A DNA stretch of 64,000 nucleotides from Plasmodium brasilianum (taxonomy: Eukaryota; Apicomplexa; Aconoidasida; Haemosporida; Plasmodiidae). The notes under the pieces are model-generated. The model saw only the letters and a list, made by a program, of their open reading frames with translations. It was not told the DNA's origin and searched no databases. Positions 22,929 to 35,195 of this stretch are shown in pieces. The stretch covers positions 1,410,001 to 1,474,000 of the forward strand of contig NC_090121.1 of the NCBI RefSeq assembly GCF_023973825.1. The letters run 5' to 3'. Each line of letters begins with the position of its first letter. Position 1 is the first letter of the stretch. A program made the position numbers and the translations under genes.

Positions 22929-23447
22929 GTTTAAGTGAGTGGACTCCTCCGCTCAGAGAAAAAGGAAAAAATGAAGAATGTAGAAGACTCGTTAAAATGA
23001 ATAGTTTTAAATACATACATATATGTGTATGTATATTCTTCCCTTCATTTATATGTGTAATGGATAATGTATTTTTATCCTTTATTTTTGTCCCTTATTT
23101 TTGTTTGTTTCTAAAAGTACAGATCTCTACGGTACTCAACTTTAAAAGCTACACAAGTGGACATTCAAAGAAATTATTTTTACACTGAAAATATTTTAAT
23201 TTTTTTTTTTGTCTTTTTTCTGTGTCTTTACTTATAAAAATTGAAAATACATTCATTTTACTACTGTATTATATTTTTCTCTATTTTGCTTTATCTTTTT
23301 CTCATTCACCTTTACCTCATTTTGTTTTATTTTTTTGTAAGTGTTGTTTAATCATCCAGCTTGAAATAATTTAAGCATAATAATTATAAAAAAATGTAGA
23401 ACTCAAATGACATCCCTTTTTTTGAAGTTGAAATTGTATGAACAGTA

Positions 23448-23485
<38 letters not shown>

Positions 23486-24013
23486 GCTAAAATGTAGAAT
23501 AAAATAAATGGCTAGCTCAACTAAAAGTCCGTAACTAATTTAAAATGCAAACCCATAGAACAAACCAATAATTCGTAGGTTAAATTTTGTAACACAATTG
23601 CTAAATTACGAAAAGGTGAATAACAACAGAATAATATGTTAACAGCAATTTTGAGTTTATATGATATTCTGCGAAGGGTACAATATATTGTGTAACATAT
23701 AAGGGAAAAAATAAGCTCGCTTTTTTTTTTTTTCTGTTTTGTTCTTTAAAAGTTTAAAAATCAGCGCAATTATAGTACGTTTTAGGAAAAAAAATAAAAA
23801 TAAAAATAAAAACATGCATATGTATAAATAAATAAATAAATAAATATATATATATATATATATGTACATATGTGTATAATAAAAACCATGAATTGTTTAA
23901 AAAGTGTTCAAAGGAGTTAAATTTTCTTCGGTAAAATGCGTTTGTGACCTTTGTCATTCATTTTTTACAATTTTTTTTTTCCTGTCCTTTTGGTTCAATG
24001 GACCACATAATAT

Positions 24014-24044
<31 letters not shown>

Positions 24045-24155
24045 CATATACATATGTCCGCATATACATATACAAATGCACATGTGCATTTTTCCAAAAA
24101 TTTAATAGTGTTATTAAATATAAAAACGTGCCCGTATATCCACGGATTTCATAAG
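22929..24155. other. Intergenic region between two minus-strand genes
   Basis: AT-rich DNA with a T tract (about 23452-23481), TA microsatellites (23845-23862, 24027-24045) and no convincing gene. A + strand frame at 22883-23188 overlaps the predicted first exon of the preceding gene and has an ordinary intergenic composition. Confidence 0.7.
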
Positions 24156-25555
24156 TTAGACTTTCTCTTTTGCCGCTTTTCTATCTAAAATTTTCTTACG
24201 ATTTTTATCAATTTTTAGTTTCGTCAATATAACATTGCTTGGGTGAATACCTATAAATGTCGACTCACCATTTACTTTTTCCCTTGTTACTCTTTCCACG
24301 TATATTTTAAATCTCTTTCTGTTTATTTTTACAACTTTCCCCTCCCTTCCATGATTGTGACCTCTACAAATGAGGACTTCGTCGTCTTTTCTGATTGGCA
24401 GTGAACGAGTCTACAAATGAATATTTACAGCGTGTGAAGTAAGCATAATGTATATATATATATATGTACACATAAGTGCACATTTGTACATATAAATATA
24501 TACAATATGCGCATTATGCATAACCTACATTATGGAAAACCTTTAGCTCGTTCGGCTATTTTTGCTAAGTATTATTATATTAAGATATATAACAAAATAA
24601 AGTTTCTTACCTTATATTTTAATCTTAATTCTTTCGACAACTTAGAGGACATAATTTTCCTTCTAAGTCCTGCAGGGGCGGAAAAATGAGCTTTCCTTAT
24701 TTTCCTCCGCGATGAAGATTTTTCTGTAATGAAAAAGAAAAAATTAACAGGTAAGAATTTCTCAAAAAAAAAAAAAATTTCAAATTTCAGTATATAGAAC
24801 GTGTAATAACACTAATTCGTTAACACTCCCCATTGTGGTATATACATCTCGTGCCATGGAAAAACCGTATCCAACACTGTTAACATTATAATAATTATAA
24901 TAATTATTATCATTAAGGTTATTAATATCGTTAAGGTTATTAATAACATTAAATTAATTAATATCATTATTATAATAGTATGTATGCCTTATTGTGGGGG
25001 AGGTATCCACCCAACTGTTACGTATATATATGTATGTATACATATATATACATACATACATACATACATACATACATACATACATACATACATACATACA
25101 TACATACATACATACATACATACATACATACATACATACATACATACATACATACATACATACTTACATTCATATGCATATATACATACACATGCATCAT
25201 ACATCCATACATACATACATACATACATACATACATACATACATACATACATACATACATACATACATACATACATACATACATACATACATACATACAT
25301 ACATACATACATACATACATACATACATACATACATACATACATACATACTTACATACATACTTACATTCATATGCATATATACATACACATGCATCATA
25401 AATGTAAAACTCAGTGTACGTATGGGCACACAATGATTATGCTAATATATAGGGATAACTACATTTTGCACGTTTTTCAATATTTTCCTCGAGGATGTAA
25501 ATAAATATGAATTCGCATAAATTGCGTTATATAACTTACGTTTGTTGAACTTCAT
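24156..25555 (-). CDS. RPL26: 60S ribosomal protein L26 (uL24), three exons
   Basis: Exons, in transcript order: 25555-25540 (16 bp, MKFNK plus one base), 24723-24611 and 24410-24156, in phase, giving 127 residues, the usual length for parasite L26. The sequence carries the family pattern: [20 protein letters not shown], then [20 protein letters not shown], a KOW-type RNA-binding motif ([19 protein letters not shown]), and [20 protein letters not shown]. uL24 binds 23S/28S rRNA near the exit tunnel of the large cytosolic ribosomal subunit. Intron 1 is about 816 bp and contains the longest microsatellite of the window. A tiny first coding exon is common in ribosomal protein genes. Confidence 0.96.
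25025..25400. repeat. TACA microsatellite with duplicated 40-bp interruption, in RPL26 intron 1
   Basis: Two long (TACA)n blocks, each ending in the same roughly 40-bp interruption that contains TTCATATGCATATATACATA and then CACATGCATCATA (about 25162-25201 and 25364-25402). The array was enlarged by duplicating a block of about 200 bp, not only by slippage. Confidence 0.9.
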
Positions 25556-26699
25556 TTTTAAAGAAACCGGCAATATTGTACGCACAAGTAATTCTGTTAA
25601 AATTAATGAAATTAATGCATTAATGCGAACTAAATTTGTGATACTTTTTTATGCCGCTTTTTATTTTTTCTACTTTGATAAAAGGTTTCTTTTTTTCTTT
25701 TTTTTCACCTAGTATATTAATTGCTTTAAAATTTTAGATCTTCGTGTATGTATTATTGTTACAGTAGCCCTATTGCTTGCATAAATACTATAAATATGTA
25801 CATAAAAAATAAATGCATATATAAATGTATACATACATAAATAAATGTCATAAAATGGAATAAATTAGTACATATTTTTTTTTTTTGCTATTTATTTTTC
25901 TATTGAGAAGAAAAAGGTGTTAATATTTTATGAACGGTTCAGAAAAAAATTTAGCAAAAAAGGAAGCACAAAATGGTGAATAAAAAATGGGGGCTACTTT
26001 TTTATTCCTGCACGTTCAGGTGATGTTAGCGTAATGTTAACGTAGTTTTAATGTAATGTTGCGTAATATTGATATTAGTGTTTATGTTTATGTTAATGTT
26101 TATGTTAATGTTTATATTAATGTTAATGTTAATGTTTATGTTAATGTTCATGTTCATGTTCATGTTCATTTTTTTTTTTTTTTTTGTTCTTTTACCCCTT
26201 TATTTATGGATAAGCACAATTCATGAGTGGTGTATCCACTTTTCACTTCAACGGTGAAATTTTTTACCTATTTTGGCTTTAGCACTTGAGCCCCAAATAT
26301 ATTTGTATGTTCACAATTTTTAAATTATAACAGTAATATATATATATGTATATTATATATATATGTATATTATATATATATGTATATTGTATATATATGT
26401 ATATTATATATATATGTATATTGTATATATATGTATATTATATATATATGTATATTATATATAAACTTACATTCTTACATGCATACTTACCTTCTTTTTA
26501 CTAAATTTTTTTTTCCTTTTTTGTGTAAGTAGTTTTATAGGCATTACAAATAAGTATCATACGCAATATTTCCTTTTTTCGAAAAGCACAAAATTGATTA
26601 ACGTATTTTTTTTATAAAAAATATAAAAAAAATTATACAGGAATAAATATTATTTATACAATGTTCATAAAGATATGAACAAAACATTACATTATTGCA
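25556..26699. other. Intergenic region upstream of RPL26
   Basis: RPL26 promoter side. It holds a TTTATGTTAATG-type array (about 26080-26165), a TATATATATGTATAT array (about 26338-26465) and T tracts. No gene visible before the tRNA. Confidence 0.75.
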
Positions 26700-26773
26700 G
26701 GTCCTATAGCTCAGTTGGTTAGAGCGTACGGCTAATAACCGTAAGGTCGGCGGTTCGAGACCGCCTGGGACCA
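26700..26773 (+). tRNA. tRNA-Ile (anticodon AAT)
   Basis: A complete cloverleaf: acceptor GGTCCTA pairs with TGGGACC, D-arm GCTC/GAGC, anticodon stem TACGG/CCGTA around loop CTAATAA (anticodon AAT), and T-arm GGCGG-TTCGAGA-CCGCC. The discriminator base is A. There is no intron. The T-loop carries the internal Pol III B-box (GGTTCGAGACC). Confidence 0.97.
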
Positions 26774-27261
26774 CAATATTATGTTTTGTTTTATTGGTTT
26801 GTTTTGTTTGTATTTGGTTATATCATTAAATTATGAGGTTTAAATGGTAAAATTTATAAATTTTAATGTTGCCGTTGAACCGTTTTAAACATATTAATAA
26901 ATTATGTAAAAATTATATAGATTTATATATATATAATATATAATATTCTTTACGACAAATACGAAATAATACATGTGATTACTATATAATTTTTTGTTGA
27001 TTAATTATTTATAAAGTACTTTTACCTCTCTCCTTTGTGTAATTTAATTGTAAATTATGTATTTACTTTTTTATGAGGAAGGAATTAAATTATTGCAATT
27101 TATTTCTTTTTTGCTTCTTCTCTTTCCAATATTATATATATGCATTATATATATGCACATTTTTTATTATGAATAAATAATATATACAATATTTTTATTA
27201 TGTGAACATTTACTATTATTTTTCGTACTATTTTTACACGTACTTTTTTTTTTTTTTTTAT
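26774..27261. other. Spacer between the two tRNA genes
   Basis: Very AT-rich sequence without a gene. Short T runs after the tRNA-Ile (ATGTTTTGTTTT) can serve as Pol III terminators; a T tract at 27247-27259 lies beyond the 3' end of the tRNA-Val. Confidence 0.75.
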
Positions 27262-27334
27262 TACGAGCACCGAGGATCGAACTCGGGATCTTTCGCGTGT
27301 GAGGCGAACGTCATAGCCACTAGACCATGCTCGC
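27262..27334 (-). tRNA. tRNA-Val (anticodon CAC)
   Basis: On the minus strand the acceptor GCGAGCA pairs with TGCTCGT (one G-T pair). The anticodon stem TTCGC/GCGAA surrounds loop CTCACAC (anticodon CAC), and the T-arm is CCGAG-TTCGATC-CTCGG. The discriminator is A. There is no intron. On the minus strand it is followed by a run of A and then T-poor DNA, so its terminator is not obvious in the first bases. Confidence 0.95.
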
Positions 27335-28585
27335 TTAAGTAGTTAATATCCATCTCTCTTTTTAAAAGAAGAAAAAAAGATGTTAACTTAAAACTGCAGT
27401 AACTACAACAAACAGTAAGTTACAACGTCTTATATAATTACCTTAAACAATTCATTTTATTATGACATTATGCATAAATTTCATTTCACTTATATATACT
27501 TTCTAGAAAGAAGCTACTTAAAAAGGAATATATTTTACTTCTCTTTCTCTTTCTCTTTCTCTTTTTCTTTTTCATTTTTTTTTTTTTTTTTTTGCTTTTA
27601 TGTATGCGATCACATGAATTTCGAGTACAAGGAGTAATAAATTTCTTTTGTAAAAAAAACAAAAAAAAAGATGCCTTAGGTTTTGTAGCTTTGCAAATAT
27701 CGCTTTATTTCGCAGTAGGAAAAGGTAATGAACGACAAATAAGTAAAAGATTATTTTGGTAAATTAAAATATAGTACGTTCAGAAGGGTAAAAATGTAAT
27801 ATATAAATGTATACATATACATACCCATGCAACATACAATGTATATGAACGTGTACATGTAAAAAACAAACACCTTTTTGGATTCCTTAAAAAGGAAGAA
27901 AACGTGTGCAAATTGCAGCAAAATTAACAAGTCAAATACATACATACACACACACAAACATATGTACTGATATATGTTAATATTGAAGTCAGAATTTATT
28001 ATAGCGCTTATGCATAATCTACAAACAGGGTGCAAGCGAAAAAAAAAAAAATAAATAAATAAATAATAAATAAAAAATAAATAATAGTAACCGTGAGAGT
28101 AGTACGGCAAATGGACAACTCGAGAAATGACAATCGAGGTGAAAAAAAAAAAAAGAAAAAAAAAAGGAGTAAACGTCCTTTTCAATAAAAGGACAATGTA
28201 CAAAACATATCTTTTAAAATGCAAAATTACGAAAAAGTGAAACTCGAATAATTCCAAAAATTAAGTCAAAAAGATCAAATAAACGAACAAAATGAACAAC
28301 ATAAACAAACCAAGGAGGTAAAAAATTATCTTCTTTTATCTAAATGCATTCATCGCAGCCAAACATTCCCCTTGTACTTGAAAAAAAAATATATATACAT
28401 ACATATAATACATATACATATAATACATATACATATATATATATAATACGCGGAGCACCCCGCTAACAATCCACTTTGCTTGGAATTATTTCCGATCGAC
28501 CACTCAAATGTTCATTTGTCTCAACAACACAGTGCACCCAGTTCATTGCCTTCCATTTTTGCTCTTTTCTCGTTCAAACTTCTGC
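27335..28585. other. Intergenic region, no gene seen
   Basis: Between tRNA-Val and the transporter gene. It has CTTTCT tracts (about 27540-27570), poly-A tracts and TA-rich repeats near 28390-28450. A 168-residue minus-strand frame at 27751-28257 is built from poly-A/T and TACA tracts and looks like chance. Confidence 0.7.
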
Positions 28586-30433
28586 TCAAGGGGTAACCGA
28601 AAAATTGGGTATGCCGGAGGAGCTCTGTGCATTTCTTTTTATGTAGAATATATGAAACAAGAAAACTATAAGGTATGAAGAAAAAATGACTTGTGTTATT
28701 ATTTCTTTATAGGTACTATTATGCTTCTGATATTTGATATGTTCATATATTTTAAAAGACAAAAAAAAAGCAAAGGATGCAAACGTATTAATAATTCCAA
28801 TTAAAACTGAGAAATTTTCCTCTTTAAATACAGTTGACATGTACATGTACATGTGATTTGCAAAAAAACTTTGATGAAAAAAATAAATAATTAAAGATAC
28901 GTATCCAATGATAACACTAGCTGTTTTATAATAAATAAATATTAGCGCGAATACTAAAATTCCTAGTATCAAATTAAAACTGATAAAATTATAAATACTG
29001 ATAACATCTGCTACTATTCCAAATATTAACGTGATAATAAAACTGGAGGGTAAAATAAGAGAATATATATTTAATGTATTTCCAAATACATTATTTTCGT
29101 ATATATCAAATAACGAAAACATAAAAAAACAAATGCTAAATGTAATTATAAAAAATTCTACTACAATAAATATATAAAATGGGGAAACAAGTTGTTTCTT
29201 CAGAGTTCTACAGCTAATATTTTTAAAAAAACCTTTCATTTTTTTTTCCTCTTTTTTTTCCACTTTTTTTTCCTCTTTTTTTTCATTGATATATGTACAT
29301 GTGCTTCTACCACCATCTGTTTTAATCTCCTCAAAATGGACATTTTTTTCAGGTGTACACTTATCCAATTTTTCATTTTTATTTTTCCCACTATTGTCTT
29401 GATTTTCATAATTCACTATATAAATAACGGCATTGCTACTAATATCTTCTTTTCCTATACTTTTTGCAATATCTTTCGCAGGATCACTATTACATATATG
29501 CTTATAACTATTCTCCTGTTCATGAATGTATTTACCTGAATATTCCTGCTCATCTATTTCTTTCTTTGTTTGTTGTACATAATTTTTTTTATACTCTAAC
29601 ATATTAGCTATGAAAAAGGAGGGGAATATACATATCAATATATACACCAGAATAATGACAATAACATTTTTTTTAAATTCTAAAAAGTCCAATGTAATGA
29701 TTATCACATTACCAACAAATAAACTCAAAACAGCTAAGGAGGACATAGTACTAATTAGTATATAATTTTTATTTCTCATAATCGTTTTGAATGTGTTTAA
29801 TTTGCTCTTTTCTGTCTTATTCGACTTTTCCATAATGTTATCTTTAACTGGATATATTTCATTAATGTAGTAAATAATGGGTAAGTACGAATTGTCGGAA
29901 CCAATTCCGAAACAAATAAACGAAATGTTAAAGAGTAGAGAGATCAGTTGAAACATCTTCTGCATGTCCGTCACTATGATGTGTGCACTACTGCGCGCAC
30001 CGCTATGACGATTATTCGTTACGTCGCTATGATAACTACTCTTTGCGGCGCTGAGCGCATAAATGTCCATGTAACTTTTTGAATAATGCAAGGCTACACT
30101 TAATAAGGTCCATCCGATAAATAAAAAAATAAAAGCTACTTGTGAAATATATTTTTTTTTCGAAAAAATTTTAATTAATATACTACCAATTGAGCCTGAT
30201 ATAAATTGAATAATTAACCCTGTAACTAGTAAAAATTGTATATAATTTTCTTGCTCTTTACATAAAAAAAAATCATTGTCCCTTTGTTCTTTTTCATTTT
30301 TACATAACCATTCGAATGCTCTATATTTTTTAAATATATTAGCTATAAATATGTAATTCTGATACACTATTGCAGTTGTTGCAATGCTGTACATAAATAA
30401 AAATATCGTAATTTTGCTTCTTAATTTCCGCAT
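28586..30433 (-). CDS. MFR3: Major-facilitator-type transporter, ApiAT10/MFR3-like
   Basis: A 615-residue polytopic membrane protein, single exon. About twelve hydrophobic segments are visible: roughly residues 7-30, 67-88, 95-113, 162-180, 222-246, 250-275, 412-433, 445-475 and four more before 600. A long charged cytosolic loop (about 280-405, rich in Lys and Glu) separates the two six-helix halves, as usual in the major facilitator superfamily. The N-terminal arrangement (long first loop with cysteines, then C-x-x-Q-E) resembles the LAT3/ApiAT amino-acid transporter branch. Its place between GSK3 and the tRNA/RPL26 group fits the gene called MFR3 or ApiAT10 in P. falciparum; that assignment rests on remembered gene order. 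Substrate is unknown; amino acids or related cations are likely from the family. Confidence 0.75.
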   Translation of the reverse strand: MRKLRSKITIFLFMYSIATTAIVYQNYIFIANIFKKYRAFEWLCKNEKEQRDNDFFLCKEQENYIQFLLVTGLIIQFISGSIGSILIKIFSKKKYISQVAFIFLFIGWTLLSVALHYSKSYMDIYALSAAKSSYHSDVTNNRHSGARSSAHIIVTDMQKMFQLISLLFNISFICFGIGSDNSYLPIIYYINEIYPVKDNIMEKSNKTEKSKLNTFKTIMRNKNYILISTMSSLAVLSLFVGNVIIITLDFLEFKKNVIVIILVYILICIFPSFFIANMLEYKKNYVQQTKKEIDEQEYSGKYIHEQENSYKHICNSDPAKDIAKSIGKEDISSNAVIYIVNYENQDNSGKNKNEKLDKCTPEKNVHFEEIKTDGGRSTCTYINEKKEEKKVEKKEEKKMKGFFKNISCRTLKKQLVSPFYIFIVVEFFIITFSICFFMFSLFDIYENNVFGNTLNIYSLILPSSFIITLIFGIVADVISIYNFISFNLILGILVFALIFIYYKTASVIIGYVSLIIYFFHQSFFANHMYMYMSTVFKEENFSVLIGIINTFASFAFFLSFKIYEHIKYQKHNSTYKEIITQVIFSSYLIVFLFHIFYIKRNAQSSSGIPNFSVTP

Positions 30434-30539
30434 GTTGCTAAAGGTTAATTGACTTATTTACACTTAAAAATGAAATAGAATGCTTCGTGTAACACGCCAA
30501 TTCACGTGTGTTACTTAAATGGATACGTATGTACATATG

Positions 30540-30579
<40 letters not shown>

Positions 30580-31240
30580 CATACACTTTTTACTGTAAAA
30601 TTATAAAAAAAAATGTTTTACAAATAATCATAATGAATTGTTAAAAATTATTTTACTCCTACCCTCTTGTGCGCAAACTAAATTTAATAATTTACACAAT
30701 GTGAATATTGCATGTCGTAACTTCAGTATAACGTTGTAGTATTTAGCAGTATTTCTTGCGCTTCCGCTCTTTTTATGTTTGAGAATATTACTCATTGCAG
30801 ATTAAGAAGAAGTATTTATATATATTATGTACATATGTATATGTACATATAAGTATGTATATTTATTTATATTTTTTTTTACGGAAAAAGGTGTCGTTCA
30901 AATGAATAATTAACAATTAACATGAACATTAGGTTTTAAAAAAATTTCCTCAAAATGTTCTCTAAAACGCATGCGTATATATGTATTTTTTTTTTTTGTT
31001 TTTTCTCTCTTTTGTTATCCCGCAACAAATGTTCACCGAAAAATCGCATCAGCGTATTCTCTTCCACTGATCATGGGAGCAGACTTTTGTTTTAATTATT
31101 ATCCATTACTTATATGTAATAGCTACGACTTTTTATTTTTTCCAATACTTTATTTGGAAATCCACTTTCATACATGCTTGTTCATGTTCATAAATATTTT
31201 TACATGTCTGAAGATTTGCTTTCAGTTGTTAAATTTTTTC

Positions 31241-31393
31241 ACATTTCGTCACATTTTCTCAAACTTTCTTACCTGTTCATAAATTTTTTCATATTTCGTC
31301 ACATTTTCTCAAACTTTCTTACCTGTTCATAAATTTTTTCACATTTCGTCACATTTTCTCAAACTTTCTTACCTGTTCATAAATTTTTTCACA
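31241..31393. repeat. 50-bp minisatellite containing TACCTGTTCATAAATT
   Basis: Three full copies and a partial fourth of a 50-bp unit. Each has TTTCGTCACATTTTCTCAAA followed by CTTTCTTACCTGTTCATAAA. The copies are almost identical (one T/C difference). Confidence 0.9.
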
Positions 31394-32521
31394 TTTTGTA
31401 ACGTTTTCTTAAAATTTCCCGCATCTCGCCACACAATCGTATATTATCTTACATGATCATTACTGTTCTTTTCGAAGTTGTCTTCCCATTTTTCGCATTT
31501 CCTGCATGAACAAATTCCCATTAACCCCATTAATATATTGAGACTTCAAAAAAAGTGATATATCATATATGCTTACGAAACATAAGCTGATATATATTAA
31601 AGCAAAAATAGCGTTGCATGACGATACATATTACCTTTTTGTTTTCTTCGATTTCGTATGATATTTAACAGAAGAACATATATTTGCTAAGTATTCTATT
31701 AAGTTTTGGTATATCAAACGTTTAATCTGTATATATTATATACAGAAAAATGGCATACAGTTCGTGTGTGGATATTTCTCTTAATTTATTTATTAATGTT
31801 TAATATTATAAATGTAATGCTGCTTAACGTTCAGTAACAGGTCGCTCACATATTGCGTCATTTGTAAGTATTACATAAAATTGACTGTTCATTTGGAACG
31901 AGAATAAAATATTTGCCTTTTTTCTTTCTTTCTTTTTTTTTTTTTTTTCTTTTTATAAATCGCACAAATAATGTTAACGAAATCTGAATATTATGTAAAA
32001 TTTCTTAAATGGCAAAAGACAGAAATTCATAAGTCTACATGCACATTAGAACATAGCCTTTTCACGCTTGTATGTTTTTACGTTTACGTAGGTACCTTAT
32101 TTTTATGCATTCGTTTGTAAATTAATAATGTGCATACATATGCATATACATACATCTATACATATATCCGAAATGCTTTCTATTTTAAGAAAAGCATGTG
32201 CCTGTAAAATTTCTTTTATCTGGCACGTATTTACATATACATATAGACATACATACATGTACATGAACATTTAAATATGAACAAATTTATGTTCCTTTTT
32301 ATGCACATCCTGAACATGATAAGAACTAAAAAAAACAAGAATTTTACACTTAAATTATCGCTCTTTAATAGTAGGGGAAATATGGGATACATAATTCAAA
32401 AAAGTGTATGAACGCATTTTGAAAAAGTCTGCAAAAGGGGTCACATGATAGAATGGCACTAAAATACAATCACAAGCATGGGGAAAAAAAATAAATAAAA
32501 TAAATAAAAAATATGAACAGA

Positions 32522-32700
32522 TAAGAGTAATTTAACAAAATATGAACAGATAAGAGTAATTTAACAAAATATGAACAGATAAGAGTAATTTAAAAAAATA
32601 TGAACAGATAAGAGTAATTTAACATAATATGAACAGATAAGAGTAATTTAAAAAAATATGAACAGATAAGAGCAATTTATCAAAATATGAACAGTTAAAA
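32522..32700. repeat. 29-bp minisatellite containing TATGAACAGATAAG
   Basis: Six copies of a 29-bp unit (AAAATATGAACAGATAAGAG plus TAATTTAAC), the last ones degenerate. Confidence 0.9.
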
Positions 32701-33018
32701 AAGATGTGAACAAATAAGAACAAATTATGTGTGTATGCTCAAAAGCAATAGTGATATTTTTAAATTAAAAACATATTTGTAAAAAAAGATAAGCAATACT
32801 TAATTCGCTTAGGAATAAGTATAATGTTCATTTTTCTTATAGTAGTTTTCTTTTCTTTTCTTTTTTTTTTTTTACCCTCTACACACATAATGTATACTGC
32901 ATATTTAACCCACTTATGCGTTTTAGCTTTCAAGCTTCACGTATGTAAACATATATTCGTGCTTTTACATATGTAAACATAGGTATACATATATACGCAC
33001 ACATAAACATACATATGC

Positions 33019-33051
<33 letters not shown>

Positions 33052-33149
33052 CTCATCTATGTACATATGAATGATAATTTTTTACTTTCTACTGTGTTTG
33101 AATCTTCTCAAATGAAGTGGATTCATTGAAAAGATTTCATTTTTTTTGT

Positions 33150-33300
33150 TTTGCATATTTTGTTTTGCATATTTTGTTTTGCATATTTTGTTTTGCATAT
33201 TTTGTATTGCATACTTTGTATTGCATATTTTGTTTTGCATATTTTATTTTGCATATTTTGTTTTGCATATTTTGTTTTGCATATTTTGTTTTGCTTATTT
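33150..33300. repeat. 14-bp minisatellite (ATTTTGTTTTGCAT)
   Basis: About eleven copies of a 14-bp unit with single-base variants. Confidence 0.85.
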
Positions 33301-33799
33301 CTTTTTTTTGTTCATTTTTTTATTTTTCTTTTTCTTCCATAACAATATATATGACCAGTTTTACACCTTTATAATAGTGCTCCATGCATTCCTACGTATG
33401 AAGTGTTTAATTATTCTTACACTTCAACGCTTCAGCCCTTTCGTTTATTTATTTTTTACAGATTCTATGTAATCCTTTACTTTTAACATATATGGCACGT
33501 ATGATATGTATGGTATATATGGCGTACATTGTTTACAGCTTTCTATTTTTAAAGAAAGTTTTATTTTAATATATTTCTCTTTTTTAATTTTATATCCTTT
33601 TCATAAAATTATTATAATAAATTTTTTCAATATTTTATATTTTTATATTTCCATAGGATAAAAAAAAAAAAATAATAATAAAATTTGCACCTCTTTTGAA
33701 AATACTAGAAGTTGCACACACATATATAATGCATAATAAATACCATTACATAAGTGCATTTCGCATCCACACATATAAGTAAACATAAGCAAGTACGCA

Positions 33800-34010
33800 A
33801 GAACACATAAACAAATACACTTATATGGAAATATACTTAAAAGGAAGTACACATATAAGCAAATACACATATAAGCAAATACACATACAAGTAAATACAC
33901 ATATAAGCAAATACACATACAAGTAAATACACATACAAGTAAATACACATACAAGTAAATACACACACAAGTAAATACACACACAAGTAAATACACTTAT
34001 ATGGAAATGT
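33800..34010. repeat. 16-bp minisatellite (ACACATACAAGTAAAT)
   Basis: About a dozen copies of a 16-bp unit alternating ACACATACAAGTAAAT and ACACATATAAGCAAAT. Confidence 0.85.
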
Positions 34011-34539
34011 TTTTGTAGCAAATACTCTTATATGCAAGTGCACAAGTGAAAATATACAAACATATATATAAGCATACTTGCTTACATTTTCAAGTTAAGC
34101 ATAAGAACTGATATGCTTCATAAAAATGCATCAAGTACTGAAAGTTATTGTGTGCCCTGAGAAATATACATGATAGGAAGAAAAAAAAAAAAAAAAAAAA
34201 TATGTAATTATATAATATTATATATATAAATATAATAAATATATAATGTAATATATATATAATATAAAATATATATAATATAAAATATATATAATATAAA
34301 ATATATATAATATAAAATATATATAATATAATATGTACGTATGCATGTTTGTGTGCCTTTCAGTTAATGCCCGTTTTATGTAAAAGATTCATTTTTTTCC
34401 GAAGAAGGAAATGATTTTAGTTATTTAAAATTTTTTAAATATATGAGAGTTTATTTACAAATTATAACGGCACACGTTTCATTGTGTTCTCTTGATTTGT
34501 ATTTATTTTATGTGTATATATACATTTTTTTAAAAAAAT

Positions 34540-34710
34540 TATCATCATAATAACAATAATAATAATAACAATAATAATAATATTAACAATAATAATAATA
34601 TTAATAATATTAATAATAATAATTATATTAATAATAATAACAGTATTTATAATATTAATAATAATAATAGTATTAATAATATTAATAATATTAATAATAA
34701 TAATAATAAT
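34540..34710. repeat. AAT/ATT trinucleotide array
   Basis: Imperfect AAT repeats with ATTAAT steps. They produce poly-Ile/Asn frames only. Confidence 0.85.
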
Positions 34711-35132
34711 TTTTTTTTTTTCTTTTTTTTTACTTACGAATTCGAAGTTATTAGCACACATATTATATGATATTTAGGTAAAAATATTTTTTTTTTTGAC
34801 AACTATAATTGTAAGTACTAATTTTTAATAGTTTATTTTATAAGAGAAAAAAAAAGGGGGGAAAAAAAAATGTACGATTGAGGCATAGTTACATTCGTTA
34901 AATGCGTAGACATATTGTATCCATACATTCATATACATACTACAATGTATGTACGCGTACATATCACGCATACAGTACATATGTGAAGGAGTACTACGTA
35001 AGAAGTAGCACGTGAGTACAGGCCTAACCGCAACCATACATACTTTTGCCGCTTGCATTTCTGTGAAATTCGACACGTGCCATAATTCCCAAAAAATTTA
35101 CAGAAAAAGCAGAGAAAGAATTGACAAAAAAT

Positions 35133-35164
35133 ATGAAAGATTGGCATACTGGTAAGAAGGAAAG

Positions 35165-35195
<31 letters not shown>

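Larger units (their letters stand above)
30434..35132. other. 4.7-kb divergent intergenic region without visible genes
   Basis: The upstream regions of the transporter gene (-) and GSK3 (+). It is a mosaic of minisatellites (31241-31393, 32522-32700, 33150-33300, 33800-34010), TA tracts (30547-30575, 33026-33050, 34205-34330) and AAT repeats (34540-34710). No frame has gene-like composition. Its length is large for this genome and may include long 5' UTRs or an unrecognised noncoding RNA. Confidence 0.65.

Noticed and set aside
22883..23188. 101-residue plus-strand frame
   Set aside because: Overlaps the predicted first exon on the other strand, mixes charged and random hydrophobic stretches, and matches no family I know.
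25025..25400. CRISPR-like or other regularly spaced repeat system
   Set aside because: Repeats are contiguous tetranucleotides without unique spacers, in a eukaryotic intron.
27751..28257. 168-residue minus-strand frame rich in Phe, Tyr, Leu
   Set aside because: Composition follows poly-A/T and TACA tracts of the intergenic DNA.
33117..33472. Phe/Ile/Leu/Cys-rich frames in all three plus frames
   Set aside because: Created by the 14-bp ATTTTGTTTTGCAT array.
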